Shown: positions 25,283 through 37,567, numbered from the stretch's first letter. The stretch: 64,000 nucleotides of DNA from Acanthacorydalis orientalis (GCA_034766995.1 CM068314.1:16347701-16411700); one strand, 5' to 3'. Numbers and translations: made by a program. Notes: generated by a model from the letters alone, not told the origin.

Positions 25283-25479
25283 TGTATATATGTGTGTGTC
25301 CATGTATATTATTGAGGATTGAAATGCTTAAAATTATTCACACCATTGCAATTTCTTGAAAAGTGTCGTTGTACACTTGTATGCGTATTGTATTTTCATA
25401 AATTTGAAACTGTTATAAGCTTTTAAAATTTCATTTACCTACATACCATCCAGATTAAGATAATGATTATATACGGGGT

Positions 25480-25690
25480 TCAAACTACAAACTATAAGTG
25501 TCCACTCAAATGAGTTACGGGCCTTATGTTACAACCTGGCTAGTGCCATCGTCGTATATTCTCAGAGACCTCTCAAGGTGCCCTCCACTAATGACTGTAT
25601 TACACTGCGTGGTATACCTAACGAGGGTAGCACATGCTCGAATACATCTTTCAGCTTGTTGAGCTGAAGACACTGAATACACCTGCTACT
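25480..25690. other. GC-richer island 14
   Basis: Unique-looking sequence containing the TTCAGCT/AGCTGAA hairpin (25650-25668). It is followed by a mixed TATA/CATA/TATG run (25691-25735). Confidence 0.4.
25650..25668. repeat. Hairpin within a GC island
   Basis: Arms TTCAGCT and AGCTGAA around loop TGTTG. Confidence 0.75.
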
Positions 25691-26126
25691 ATATATATAC
25701 ATACATAAATACATATATACGTATGTATGTATGTATTGGATAACGTTATTGACAGTAAATAATTATAGGTTTAGAAATAGAAATCTAAACTATACAGTTA
25801 TATTATTTTTGTTTTGTTTATTAATTGAAGCATTCCTGAAATGTTTTGAATTTGAAATTCAATTTATTTAAATAATTTTTTATTCCACATATTTTTTTCA
25901 AAAAAATGTTAGTGTATTATTGAAAATAATTTATTTAAGAAAAAAATTGTTCTGATATAAAAATTCATTAATTTATGTAAAAATGGTTGTTTTATAAATA
26001 ATTAAATATTTTCAAAATAAAGTCTTTTGAAATTATTTTATAAAAAATAAAATTTTAAAACGCTTATGATTTTTATTTCTTGTATTTCATTTTTTTAAAA
26101 GTTTATTATTACATTTTTGGTAAATA

Positions 26127-26131
<5 letters not shown>

Positions 26132-26172
<41 letters not shown>

Positions 26173-26210
26173 CATATACATATATATGCGTGTATGTGTG
26201 TATATATGTA
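26132..26210. repeat. Compound TA/CATA/TATG microsatellite
   Basis: Pure TA block followed by CATA and TGTG-containing units. Confidence 0.95.
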
Positions 26211-26422
26211 TTAGACATATTGAAAGTTTTACGATTCTATTATATAAAATACACTTTTGATTAACATGAAATATATAATAAGTAAAACTGAAAATTATTT
26301 TCGGTTAATCAATCTCGTGGAACAATAAATTTCCAATTTTCAAAGTAAACGATTTTCCTTTATATAAATGGAAAACAAATATTTTATAATTGCTTTAAGG
26401 TAAATTTGTAATTCTCTTTGTA

Positions 26423-27531
26423 CAGAGTGTTTGAATGAACTTCCGACAAATTTATTTTTAATAAGTTTTAAATAAACTACTTTTAATTATTTTTTATGGA
26501 TCATTTATTTAACTCGTAGTATTAAGTATGAAAAATGATATCGGCCAAATAGTTTCTACTGTCCACGCTGCAAATACGGGCTCTTTCAATCAAATTTCTT
26601 TATGACATTTCTGGATATTTCTGGTGTTATTTGAGAGATTTCTTGTTGAATGTTGAATCATCAGTGGCATGTTAATGCAGACACTTCGATTTAAGTGAGA
26701 TCAAAGAAATAAATCCGACTGAGTCAAATCAGATGAACAAGGTACGCAAATGATGTGACCAAAGTTTTAAATTATCCGATCAGGAAAAGTGCCTCACAAA
26801 ATTTTCATCGTAGTACGAGCTGTGTGTAATGAGGCAATATCATGTTAAAACTACATGTGCTGTAGACCTTATTCAATAATTACAGGCACAAAGAAGTTTT
26901 GCAGCATTGCACGGTGTCATTCACCAGTAACAGTAACAAAATTTTCATTAGCATTTTCAAAAAGAAATTGGCCCAGTGATGCCATCAACGGAAATTGCAT
27001 ACCAAACAGTCACTTGAAGAATGTAAAAAGATTGTTCATGGATCAGTCTTAGGTTTTTCGATCCTTAATAATGGCTATTTTATTTTTTTACATACCCATT
27101 CATACCAAAATGAACTTCGACACTCATGATTAAATTTTCAGCAAAATTGGGGTCGTCATTATTTAGTTACAACACCTTACTTACTCCATTTTCGACGGCG
27201 TTTATGGTTATTTCCTTGCAGTAATTGCTTCAATTGAATTTTGTAAGGAAAAAATGCAAACTTTTCCTTAAAATTTACTATACAGCATGAGTTAAAATTC
27301 TTTTTTCTTGTGCACGACGTATAATAGAGGTGGCTGAATTTTCACTAACACTTTCAAATTTTTTCACCAGCGTTTCAAATTTTTTAATTACATATTGTGT
27401 TATTGACTTTGTAGGAATACGATATACAACTAAAAAATCCTGTAATATTTTTTGAATATTATGCAAGTTGACGATCCATTTTGATAAAATGTTTTAATTA
27501 ACATAACAGGATGTTGCAACGTTATTGCGGG

Positions 27532-27533
<2 letters not shown>
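26423..27533 (-). mobile_element. Rosa-like (DD41D) mariner-superfamily element, 5'-truncated
   Basis: The element contains a transposase pseudogene on the minus strand (26522-27479). Its 3' end (window left) is probably CAGAGTGTTTGAATGAACTT at 26423, directly after a TA dinucleotide (26421-26422), as expected for this superfamily. No inverted counterpart of this end is visible on the other side, where the element runs into a (TA)n microsatellite at 27534. The 5' inverted repeat is therefore lost or was replaced by the microsatellite. Confidence 0.75.
26522..27479 (-). pseudogene. DD41D transposase pseudogene
   Basis: On the minus strand a start-like ATG (complement of 27477-27479) is followed by a frameshift. 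A frame then gives TKSITQYVIKKFE and ESVSENSATSIIRRAQE, typical of the helix-turn-helix region. Downstream are NLIMSVEVHFGMNGYV, VTVWYAISVDGITGPISF, HDIASLHTARTTM, SDLTQSDLFL, NLIERARICS and the end NYLADIIFHT. These are hallmark blocks of insect DD-D transposases. The first catalytic Asp (expected SDE) is Val here (27119-27121). The second (26839-26841) and third (26713-26715) are kept, with exactly 41 codons between them, the spacing of the rosa/DD41D group. Several stops, frameshifts and an internal deletion near the first quarter make it non-functional. Intact relatives are about 340-350 residues. Confidence 0.88.

Positions 27534-27566
<33 letters not shown>
27534..27566. repeat. (TA)n microsatellite at truncated DD41D element
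   Basis: Lies directly upstream of the DD41D transposase pseudogene, where the 5' inverted repeat is expected. Confidence 0.95.
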
Positions 27567-27568
<2 letters not shown>

Positions 27569-27569
27569 T

Positions 27570-29230
27570 TTTTAAAAGGTCTTTATTTAATATACTTTTT
27601 TCAACCAAAAAATTTCTCCATTTAAGTTTATAATATTTAAATAATTCTAATATAATAATATATGAAACATTTATTTTTATATATAAAAATACTATATTCA
27701 ATTTGTTTACTCGTTTTCTATATTTATTTTTTATTCTATGTATTATAAATTAAAATTTAAAATTTCTATTGATTAATAATAAACAACCGATTGGTTTTGA
27801 TGTGAAAATATGCAGTCAATCAATAAGAGTAGCGAATATTGTAAATACCATGTATGGATAATATAATAAAATAAATTTAATAAAAATTAAATTTATGTAT
27901 AGTTAATATGTAGATGTTTTATACAAAGATAACTAACTGTGAAGAATCCTTGTGTCATAAGTTAGTTTGTATACTTAGTCACGTGCGATTAGAAGTTGGA
28001 TGTGTAACTTTTGAGTTTGTATCTGTGAAGGTATATGAAGTGTGAATAGTATTTGTGTCAATGCACCATTGCACACAGATACTTGAGTTATAGATGTTTG
28101 TTCATGCATTACTATATTATTTTTAGTTCATAAACAATTATCATTGTTAAACTTGATCGTACTTCTTAATTAGATTTTATTTAAATTTACACTTTCATAT
28201 ATATATATATATATAAGAGAGTGCATATATATGTCAACTGTTTCCTCTTTGAGAAATTTATTCTGTGATCAATCGTTGAACTCTATTTTTATAACAGATA
28301 AAAGATAGTTGTTTTACATTTCCAATAATATTATTTATTTCTAATATAAAACTGTTATTTTTGTCTCTAAAAGAAACTTCAGTTTTATAATATTTATGTT
28401 TAATCAAAAACTATATAAAACTGATTAAAAAGTGTATATTTATGTCTGTTAATGTAATTTACAGACACATATCGAAGACTAAATGGACAGATAAAACAAT
28501 AAAACAGACTAATATTTTACAGATTTCCTGTCTAACATGTTTATTTTGAGATTTGACATGAATTGTTCTATGTGCTGTTACAAAAAACATACTTCTTTAT
28601 TTAAATTGAAACTTGTATTTGTTTGTATAAAATTTGAAATATGTCTCTGTTTAAACAACAATTTGAAATTTTTAACCATATCTGCAAATAAATAAATCTA
28701 TATATATTTTCTAAGTACACTTGTAATACCTTTAGATGTCAATTGTTTTCTAAATCTGTTTCTTTTAGGTATAAAATATAAGTTTCTTAAATAAATAAGC
28801 ACATTGTCCTGTTGGTCTTCATACTTTTGAATAAGCTAAGTATATGTTCTTTATTATTAGTTTCTGCACGGGTTCCATCACAACTCGATGATAAAGACTA
28901 GTTTTAAATTCTATTAATTTTTTAAAACCTATCTGATGTTCGAACTCATGCCAAAACTAGTAATAAGAAAATACTCTTAACTGATCCAAAAAGACGAAGA
29001 CCAACAGAATAACTTATTACCGAGAAACTAGGTATAAAATCATACAAATTGTAATTCAGATTTCTTAAAAAAATATGTATAAAAAAATCCCGATACAATG
29101 AATTGAAGTAATTTAAAACTACACAATCGTATTGTAATTATTTAGTGTATGATCACAGTGATATTATTAAGACATTAAGATTGAAATAAAATCAAACTTA
29201 ATTATAATTTACAGATGAAATATTAACATT
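27570..29230. other. AT-rich spacer
   Basis: Contains a small TA repeat (28198-28215) and the 199-bp palindromic element (28809-29007). No gene. Confidence 0.55.
28809..29007. mobile_element. 199-bp near-palindromic MITE-like element
   Basis: The left arm begins CTGTTGGTCTTCATACTTTT and the reverse complement of the right end begins CTGTTGGTCTTCGTCTTTTT. Similarity continues inward for about 70 bp (TATTAGTTT/TACTAGTTT, GGGTTCC/GAGTTCGA), leaving a centre of about 55 bp. No convincing target-site duplication was found. It has no coding capacity. It could be a MITE or two inverted copies of a short repeat. Confidence 0.65.
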
Positions 29231-29414
29231 ACATATATATATATATATATGTCTTGTTATTACACATAATTGAGTGGAATTCATTTTTTGTATAAAATGT
29301 TTTCAATATTGAAAATAATGACTTTTTCGTAATAAAAAAATATGAAATAGACGGTTTTATTGTACATTCAAATTTAAACTTTAGAATTCTAAATATATGT
29401 GTATATTTTAAATA

Positions 29415-29417
<3 letters not shown>

Positions 29418-29456
<39 letters not shown>
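29418..29456. repeat. (TA)n microsatellite
   Basis: Pure TA repeat. A smaller one lies at 29232-29250. Confidence 0.96.
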
Positions 29457-29458
<2 letters not shown>

Positions 29459-29629
29459 AGAAGAGTGTTTGAATAAATGAGTACTAAGAACTGAGTTTTA
29501 TGATTAAACAACGACAAAGTAAATGAAACTCTAACTGGAAATACTATGTTTAAATTGTTTTCTAATTTATAATAAATATCAAGTGTTTCAATACAGTCCA
29601 AAATGTCGTTTTAGATTATTTATAAATTA

Positions 29630-30110
29630 GTTACGTTAGAAGTTATGAAATCCGAACTTCGGTAATATGCACTTAAAAAGACTTCGGGTAACGTAAAGTA
29701 GATCGAGTTTTGAAGATTTCACGTCAATTGCAAATGACTAGTACAGAAAACGACCGTATGCAAACATGTAGTCAGACCGTGAGTACACACATTGTGCTTC
29801 GAACAAACCACGACAAAGATGTTGGCGTGCTTTTATCGTCTCAAGATGCCTGTTTCAATAGTCATTATATAACGACAGCAAACGAATCCTTTCTTATGTC
29901 GGTTTCAAATCCAATATGAAAGGCCGGAGTGATTCCCACGTCACCGCAGGTTGTCAAACAATCTATGTTACGTGTTTGAGTATGAAATGATGGTAGTATA
30001 GCAGAAACACACGACGACGTCATCTTTATTGCGATGCTGTGAGAACCATGATTGCATTCATTGTTTCCAATTTAAATTGCATAAAGTTATGTAATTTACG
30101 TTGAATTTGC
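29630..30110. other. GC-richer island 15
   Basis: Moderate G+C with many CpGs. A 69-codon frame at 29710-29919 starts at TTG and shows no known motif. Confidence 0.4.
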
Positions 30111-30317
30111 GGGCACGTTTTGTTTTTCAATTTTACTTACTGGTATATTAACTAAGAAAGTAGTAAAAAAACATTTTTTCAGAAGAAATATTTAATTATA
30201 AATAATTTATTCCAGTAACAAAAAAATAGATAATTATAACAAAAAGAAAATTAAGAAAATTATTAAAAAAAGAATAAATGATTTTATAAATTAAAAAAAT
30301 ATAGCATATAATGTATA

Positions 30318-30836
30318 TTAATCATCATTGCGGTTTATGACCTTCAAATTCATATACATTTTTTAATTTAATTGGTTTTAAGTGGTCTAGAACTGCTAGA
30401 TGACTAACGCTTAATTTTTGTGCAAGTTCTCAAATTGTTGTGTGTGGTTCTGATTCAGGCAACGCCTTCAATTGATCATCATCAACTGAATAAGAACGCC
30501 CGTGACCTTCTTCATCTTCAGATCTCGTCTCTAGCACAAAAATGTTGGAACCACCATTGTACCGTACTTTCCTTAACAGTATTCATATCAAAAACATAAT
30601 TTAGTTAACGAGCAGTGCCTGCTGCTTTACCACCCGTACAAAAAAATGCTCTTATTTGATTTTTTTCATCTTGAATTCAATAGCCCAATTTGAATCAAAG
30701 TCGATGTTTCCAAAATACAGACTGAAAAATACATTTTAAAATGATATTATCATGAACGTAATGAAATGCCACTTTCATTGAAAAAAATAAAGTTGGAATT
30801 TAAAAAAAAATCGCAATTATTTTCCAACCAATCTAA
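30318..30836 (-). mobile_element. Mariner deletion derivative, copy B
   Basis: This minus-strand relative of copy A is about 519 bp. Its 5' terminus (right side in the window) ends CCAACCAATCTAA at 30836, followed by TA. The 3' terminus (left side) has lost about 10 bp of the inverted repeat but keeps TCATTGCGGTTTATGACC. The coding remnant begins at the ATG whose complement is at 30667-30669 and contains WWFQHF, a DEEGHGRS-like linker, DDQLKAL and SHLAVLDHLK in shifting frames with stops. It then jumps to the 3' end at the same point as copies A and C. Flanks are plain AT-rich sequence. Confidence 0.88.
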
Positions 30837-31295
30837 TATACACAGAATAATACACAGATATTCTAATAATTTTTCCCTCTGTTTATTTTAAGACTGAAGT
30901 ACTATTATCACAATTATAGTTTTTGACACAGTAATTAAAAATTCCCTCTCACAAATGAATTTTATCCATTTTATTGTCATAATTAATTTCATAGTTTTAT
31001 TTCGAGTTATTCGCATTAGACGGTAAAGTAATCATCTGCAGGCTGAAAAAAATGCACAGACAAATTATTAGTATATGAAATTCAAATAGTATTAATTAAA
31101 ATAGTTTTTAAAAATTAATATTTTAAATTAGGATTAATATTTTCAAAAAAACAAATGATTATTTTTAAATAACTTTCATAAATGCGTCATTTTTATCACA
31201 GAACCCACAAAAAAATGTCTGCTCAAAAATGCTCTTTAGATCACGATTGATAATTTTTTATCGTTGTTTCTCCAATAGGAATTCTTCAGAGTGCC

Positions 31296-31397
31296 AAGGT
31301 AAAAATGTTATCAGCTATTACTACATTTTGTTGTAAGTGTAATAAATTTAATCACAGTGTCCAGAACTGTATGGCGAGAAAAGTATTTTTTAAATAA
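31296..31397 (+). pseudogene. Possible retroelement gag zinc-knuckle remnant
   Basis: An open stretch reads KVKMLSAITTFCCKCNKFNH then SVQNCMARKVFFK before TAA 31395-31397. It contains an exact CX2CX4HX4C knuckle (codons 31329-31370), with a basic residue between the first two cysteines and an aromatic before the histidine, as in gag proteins of insect retrotransposons. No reverse transcriptase is seen nearby. The short length leaves room for chance. Confidence 0.4.
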
Positions 31398-31609
31398 TTT
31401 TTGAATAAATGTATAACATATTTATATATCCTTTATATTATTTAATTTTACTGTCTAAAATTTTGTATTCTTTACAAATAATATCACAAAAATTTATATA
31501 TTTTGATTATTTATGTGAAAAAATTACAATGAAACTATTTTCATTCTTTTAGCCAAATTTATATTGTAATATAAATATAAATCCCATGTTTATTAATTAA
31601 ATATTGAAT

Positions 31610-31614
<5 letters not shown>

Positions 31615-31650
<36 letters not shown>
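31615..31650. repeat. (TA)n(TG)n microsatellite
   Basis: TA repeat ending in a short TG block. Confidence 0.95.
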
Positions 31651-31729
31651 ATTTTTAAATATAGCAGTGATATAAAAATTAAAACTTACTGATAAAATAT
31701 CGAACAGAATTCAGTTGAGTAATTTACGC

Positions 31730-31970
31730 ATAAGATAATCCTTACGGCCACCTCTTAGTAGCGGAATTTGTTTCACCTTCTTCGTTCTCATTTCTATTGC
31801 AACTCTCGTTGACTGCTTATATCTTGTTGATGGGAACTGAAGTATTGCGAAGTTTGATGATAGCAAAGTTTAGAATCAGTGAGCGGGTAAACACCTTTTG
31901 GCTTGACTGTCGACGACTGCTTCTTCGTTATCGCGTTGTGGTACGACCGTTACCTCTACAATAACAACCT
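31730..31970. other. GC-richer island 16
   Basis: Unique-looking sequence with CpGs. No frame. Confidence 0.4.
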
Positions 31971-32466
31971 TGTTATGTGTTCAATAACTTAAGATTTATT
32001 CAATAGGTAAAATCAGTTTATCGTAAACGTATGGTTTTATAAATTAAACATTTTAATTAGTGAATTTACGAAATTGCGCACGAGTAAGTTGAAAGAAGTG
32101 TATAATTATTAGTAGTAATTTTTCAAGTAACTCAATTTTAATATAATTACTTATTAATTAATTAAAAAATATAATCTATTATTTTAGATGATTTCAAAGT
32201 ATTCAAACATTAATAGTTTTAAAAATAATTACGGGCAATTTTTTTGTTTTTACTTTTTATATCATTGCTTGTACAGTATTTGATTCAAGTCTATTTGAAT
32301 TCATAGGAATAATAATAGTAATTAGTAACATGTACAAAAAATTATTAGATTGAATATCTATAGAATATTTTATAGATTGATACAGTTTTTAATAACAATT
32401 CATTATTTTCATATTTTTAAATGTCTAGAATTTTCTAGAAAAAAGTGAAGAACAATTTTAATAAAG

Positions 32467-32700
32467 TTTTTGGTACTATGACTAAACTCAATCCATATAA
32501 ATATTTCTAATCAATAACTGAATTTCAAAAATAATCCCATTAAACTCAAAAAGTGTAAAAAAGTCTGAAAGTTAGTTGTCAGATGTTTTTATATTCCAGT
32601 GTTCATATGATCATAAAGAAATGTGCATAAGCAATCCAATCAACCAATTTAACTAGAAATAAGTATGTGATTTGTAGGAAAGGAAAAAATTTATTTGTGA
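32467..32700 (+). repeat. TTTTTGG-type MITE-like repeat, copy 2
   Basis: Begins TTTTTGGTACTATGACTAAA. The start is the inverted counterpart of the right end of the copy at 42650-42882 (CTCTATGGCTAAACTCAC on the complement). It ends near AAATTTATTTGTGAAA, also a sub-terminal motif of that copy. The interior is diverged and limits are approximate. Confidence 0.45.
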
Positions 32701-32944
32701 AAAATTAAATTTCAAAACAAAAAATGTATAATTACAGATTTTATCTATTATTTCTCCAAAATGTAAAAAATACTGTAATGCTTATAATGCATTTTGATTT
32801 GTAAAAGAATTAACAAATAGTTTATCGAATTGATGACTGGCAAAACTTTGTAATGATGGTGATAGAAGTCTTCATTATGACAAGAAAATATTCAGTTATA
32901 TTTTTTATAAAAATGATACACAAAAATAAATGTACATAAATACA

Positions 32945-33023
<79 letters not shown>
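32945..33023. repeat. (TG)n(TA)n microsatellite
   Basis: Short TG block leading into a long TA repeat. Confidence 0.97.
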
Positions 33024-33026
<3 letters not shown>

Positions 33027-33109
33027 TACATACATGTATAATTGACTGCAAACATATGCGTATATGCATATCTGAGAATAATGCAAAATTTTCATAACAT
33101 TAATGAAAT

Positions 33110-33310
33110 ACGAACCGTCTCCGAAAGAACACTTTTGGTGATGCATCTGCGGCGGCGGAGTTTGTGCTCCTAGCGATCAGCGTCGCGCCCCGCGACACCC
33201 TATTCAACCTATAACCCGACTCCAGCAACCTCAGTGCTTGCTCACAAGTATAGCACTGCCAGTTCGAACAATGCGTCTACCATTGGTGTCAACTATATTG
33301 TTTTCGATTA
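33110..33310. other. GC-richer island 17
   Basis: Strong G+C rise (GCGGCGGCGG, CGTCGCGCCCCGCGAC). No frame over 60 codons that avoids the TA repeat. Confidence 0.45.
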
Positions 33311-34069
33311 GGTTAAGTAATTACTGCTGATAAGTATTGATATTTACTGATAAATCATCATATAATATTATTTTTTTTTACAAGCAGTAACTCATATTTT
33401 TATATTTTAAATTTAAAAAATATGAGAAATAAATGTAATTAATAATATATAAAATTAGTTCTATTTTATTATAAAATAATCTATTTAAGAAAGACATTGT
33501 ACTTATTACTAAATAAAATAACTTTTATATTTATTAACTGAAAATATGTAGATTAGAGAATTATTTACTTGAAAAAGTAGTAATATTTAGTCAAAAATTT
33601 TAATACTGCCCTTTTCTCACAAAAGAAGTACAAAAATATTTTTCTATACATTTATTCTCCAGTACGCTTTTTAATCTTTTAAATATATGTGATCAATATA
33701 TTAATCACATGCATTATGAACGAATTATTAAAGAAATTCGAATAACTTTTCTTATGCTCTTGCAGAGAATAGCCTGCAATATGTTATTAGTTAATTGTTC
33801 CACTTATACGTAACTGAACGATCACTCAACTTAGAAGTCATTAAATATTTCGTTTATTATTTCCAAGGTATCTGAATTGTTTTTTTTTTAATTCTTAAAA
33901 AAGAATATATTTGCCTTATCAAGCTTTAACTCAAACCTTCATTTCAGCATCTATAGAAAAATAATTAACAAAAAAAACTTATTTTATTTAAAGTATTTTA
34001 TACAAATAATCAGATATAAAATTACAAATTGAATATTTTTAAAAACTGTTTGAACGCTTTACAGAGTAA

Positions 34070-34188
<119 letters not shown>

Positions 34189-34189
34189 A

Positions 34190-35267
34190 CATTTGAATTT
34201 TTTGTCACTGTTAGATGAAATTACAAATAAACATTTATTTGTGCCTAGTTTAAATACTTGTAATTTTTTGAAAAGTTTTCTATAGCTCAAGACCAATTTA
34301 AATTAAATTATGTTTTCATTAAAAGTTGAAACAGCATATCTTATAAAGGGTTAAAATGCATAGTATAAAATATATAAAGCGGTAGATAATCAAGTTCATG
34401 ATGAAAACTGACATATTTAAGATTTAAAATATTCTTGTTATAATATTACTAATAGATAAGTATATTTACATGTATAATTATATCATATATTTTGTTTTAA
34501 ATCTAAATAAGAAATTTTTTTTATTTTTTTTTGTCGTTTTTTCTAAATTAATTTGTAGACTAAATACTTTTATAAATAATTATTATTGAAAAAAAAACAA
34601 ATATGATTAAACGTTTGTAATTTAATTATATTATTTATTTATCATATGAGTAAATTTTATCTACGAATAGAGAAAATAAAATATATTTATTTTTGTTCCA
34701 ATCAAATTATAATTTTTATAATAAAATTTAATGTTTGAATTCAATATTTTTTCATGGAATTTTAAAAAGACGAATTTATTTTTATTGTTTTAAATACAGA
34801 TAAACCGCATCAGTATAATCGGTAGGAAACACTAGTAATATTTAACAATATAGAGCAAGACAAAATCCATAGGTTCTGTATTATGTTTAAAATTTGTTTG
34901 TCTTCATAACCATTCATGAAGTAAAACATCAAACAGTATTTATATCAAAGATGAATACTTATAAAGTAAAGAGTAAAGAGAAATATTTGTCAAACTTATT
35001 TGTTTTATATGAAAACAAATAACGATTTCCAACCTAATTTTCAATTAAAAACTGAGAAATATTTTTAGTAAGTCCTCTTTTTTGTATAAATTGATTGTCA
35101 ATTTAGTCTGTAATATAATTTTAAAGTATTTTTTACACGGGTAGTTATAAATAACTTGTTCAAATTACATACTATTTATTTATGTATATTTTAAATTGCT
35201 GTTTTTAGAAAATAGAGTAATTTAAAATATATTAAAAAATAATTTATTTGAATTGAGTATCTTGTTA

Positions 35268-35268
<1 letters not shown>
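34190..35268. other. AT-rich spacer
   Basis: No gene or element recognised. Confidence 0.55.

Positions 35269-35269
<1 letters not shown>

Positions 35270-35343
<74 letters not shown>
35270..35343. repeat. (TA)n microsatellite
   Basis: TA repeat with one TATG interruption at its right side. Confidence 0.97.
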
Positions 35344-35489
35344 GGTTTGATTCAATTTAGTTGTAGTTAAGATAAATTTTTATATTTTGTATAAAATATT
35401 CAACTTATACAGTATATTCACGGAACTCATATTTTTATGTGTATTTAGAAAGTTTGTGAGTTCGACAATATTTTTTCATAAATTTTTCC

Positions 35490-36010
35490 ATAAAATCAGT
35501 ACAGCCGTGTATGTACGACGTGGCGCCTCCACTGTCGTACTGGCGTCCCTGCAGCTGCAAACGGTTATCTCTGTGAAATCCCCGGCCTCTGCCGCGGCCC
35601 GCAGGCTAATGTGGTATCATAGTCAGTAATTAGCCGACTGAGACTACAAGATAATGTACTTCGCCGGCATAAATCTTTCCGTCGTGCGAAGCAGCCTTCT
35701 CTTGCCTATAACCCTATTGCCTCGCATCTCTTTTTATCGAACATCTCGTCGTAATCATCTATATATTTTGTCGCATATTTCGTCTCGCTCGCGCCAACCA
35801 TTCCCATTTCTAATCACCCTCCGGTAAAGAACTCGTATAGCACTCATTGTGAGGAGGCTTGCTGTATCGGGGGGATGGATATAGCTGAAATGCGGTTTGT
35901 TTGGAGAGGGGGATGATAAAATTATTATAAAAAGACGATCAACTTGATGCCGCCGACTGAAAGAGGGTTGCGTTGTATTTTTATCGTTTTAATCCAAATA
36001 GGGATAACTG
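35490..36010. other. GC-richer island 18, candidate enhancer-like DNA
   Basis: The longest unbroken island of this half. It contains GTGGCGCC near its left side, GCAGCTGC E-box (35552-35557 core), TAATTA (35627-35632) and TGCGGTTT (35891-35898, Runt-type). No family-like frame. Confidence 0.5.
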
Positions 36011-36011
36011 T

Positions 36012-36577
36012 CGTGATGGACAAAATAGAAATAAAAGTGATTTGGATATATGTTCTTCCGACAATACTTATTTAAATTTTATTTATTAATAGTATATTTT
36101 ATCATTTTTTCACTATTTTTATTGCTTTTTAAATATGTAGATATATCTTTTAATTTATATTGTTTAGCAATATATAAAAATAAAAAGTAAAATTTACCAA
36201 AAATTTATTTAAAAGAAAACTCATTGAACTATTTCTTTGTACCGAAAATAATCTATCATATTTTATGAATTTTATTTATATTTATAATTAATTATACTAA
36301 ATGTTTATGATATTGAAATTATTTTCACTTAAAATTATATTTAATTAAATGGTTATAATTGAAAATAGTACAGTATAATTGAGTTTTTTTATATAAAAAT
36401 GTTATTTTCTGAAAACTTCAGTATTAACAAATTAATAATTAATGTAGTAGATTATATTTCGGCTAGAACTACAAATACACTTTAGGATTACATTAATTAT
36501 GTGTACATTTATTATATTTTATTATGTAGTATATCTCTTCTGTACATTTTTGTTCTCTGACAATTCTATTCAAGAAT

Positions 36578-36614
<37 letters not shown>

Positions 36615-37009
36615 AACGCACACACACACACACGTATATATATATATATAAACATATATATAGTTTTGATTTTTCACTGTGTTTTTATTCTTTCATTTAT
36701 TAATTCTTATTTAATAATATGTGTTCTGTTTTAGTAATAATGTCCTCTTTGTATAAACTTTTTTCAATTGAGATAAATTCTTCATTATAAAATAATCAGT
36801 AAGCTAATTACTTTTGATATTGTTATATTGAAATATAAATCATTAAATCTTACAAAACTAACTTCAAAACAAAAGATACATTATGTTTAAAAAATGTGTA
36901 TTTAAGTTTTAATGAAGTATTGTTATTATAAATCGAAATGAATTTAGTAATAACTGAATAAATACCGGAATGATTTTTTGAATTTACATATTTGGTCTTA
37001 TAAATGAAG

Positions 37010-37010
<1 letters not shown>
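36012..37010. other. AT-rich spacer
   Basis: Contains the compound CA/TA microsatellite at 36578-36662. No gene. Confidence 0.55.
36578..36662. repeat. Duplicated (CA)n(TA)n microsatellite
   Basis: Two successive CA-then-TA blocks separated by AAACG. Confidence 0.95.
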
Positions 37011-37011
<1 letters not shown>

Positions 37012-37056
<45 letters not shown>

Positions 37057-37070
37057 GTGTGTGTGTATTC
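37012..37070. repeat. (TA)n(TG)n microsatellite
   Basis: TA repeat with a short TG tail. Confidence 0.96.
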
Positions 37071-37189
37071 GTGGCGTAAAAAGTATACAATGAAACCACT
37101 TACTGCAGTCACCCCTACAATATAATTGTATATTGTTTTCATGACGTTCAAAATTAAATTCTGCAAGTGAAGATTTTTATTTTGACATG

Positions 37190-37410
37190 TTTAAGTAACG
37201 CGAATACAAGCAGAAAAATTGCGCTAATTACAGTCACTTGACATGCTCTATGTGTCCGTCCCAGTGGCAGTGTTCTGTTTGCAACAGCTCTTCACCGTCT
37301 GCAACAACCAGTCTACCACCCTCGCAAAAATATCATTCGGCTGATGGTCGCTCGTGCCGCGTCCGTTAATTGGACAAAGCTCCTCAACTTGAGCCGTTTA
37401 ACAAAAAACA
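37190..37410. other. GC-richer island 19, candidate regulatory DNA
   Basis: Contains CTAATTA (37224-37230), CACTTGA (37235-37241, NK2-type), TTAATTGG (37366-37373) and GGACAAAGC (TCF-like). No frame. Confidence 0.5.
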
Positions 37411-37567
37411 AATCAGTTTATGCATAACTTTTACATCAGCATTGCTCTCTATTTTGCTTTATTTCGAGATGTCGTTTTAATCGTCATTTCTTTGATGTGT
37501 ATTTATTGTTTTTGTAGCGTTTATTTACTGTGACGTTAATGGCCATTATTTTTTAAGTATAAGTATT

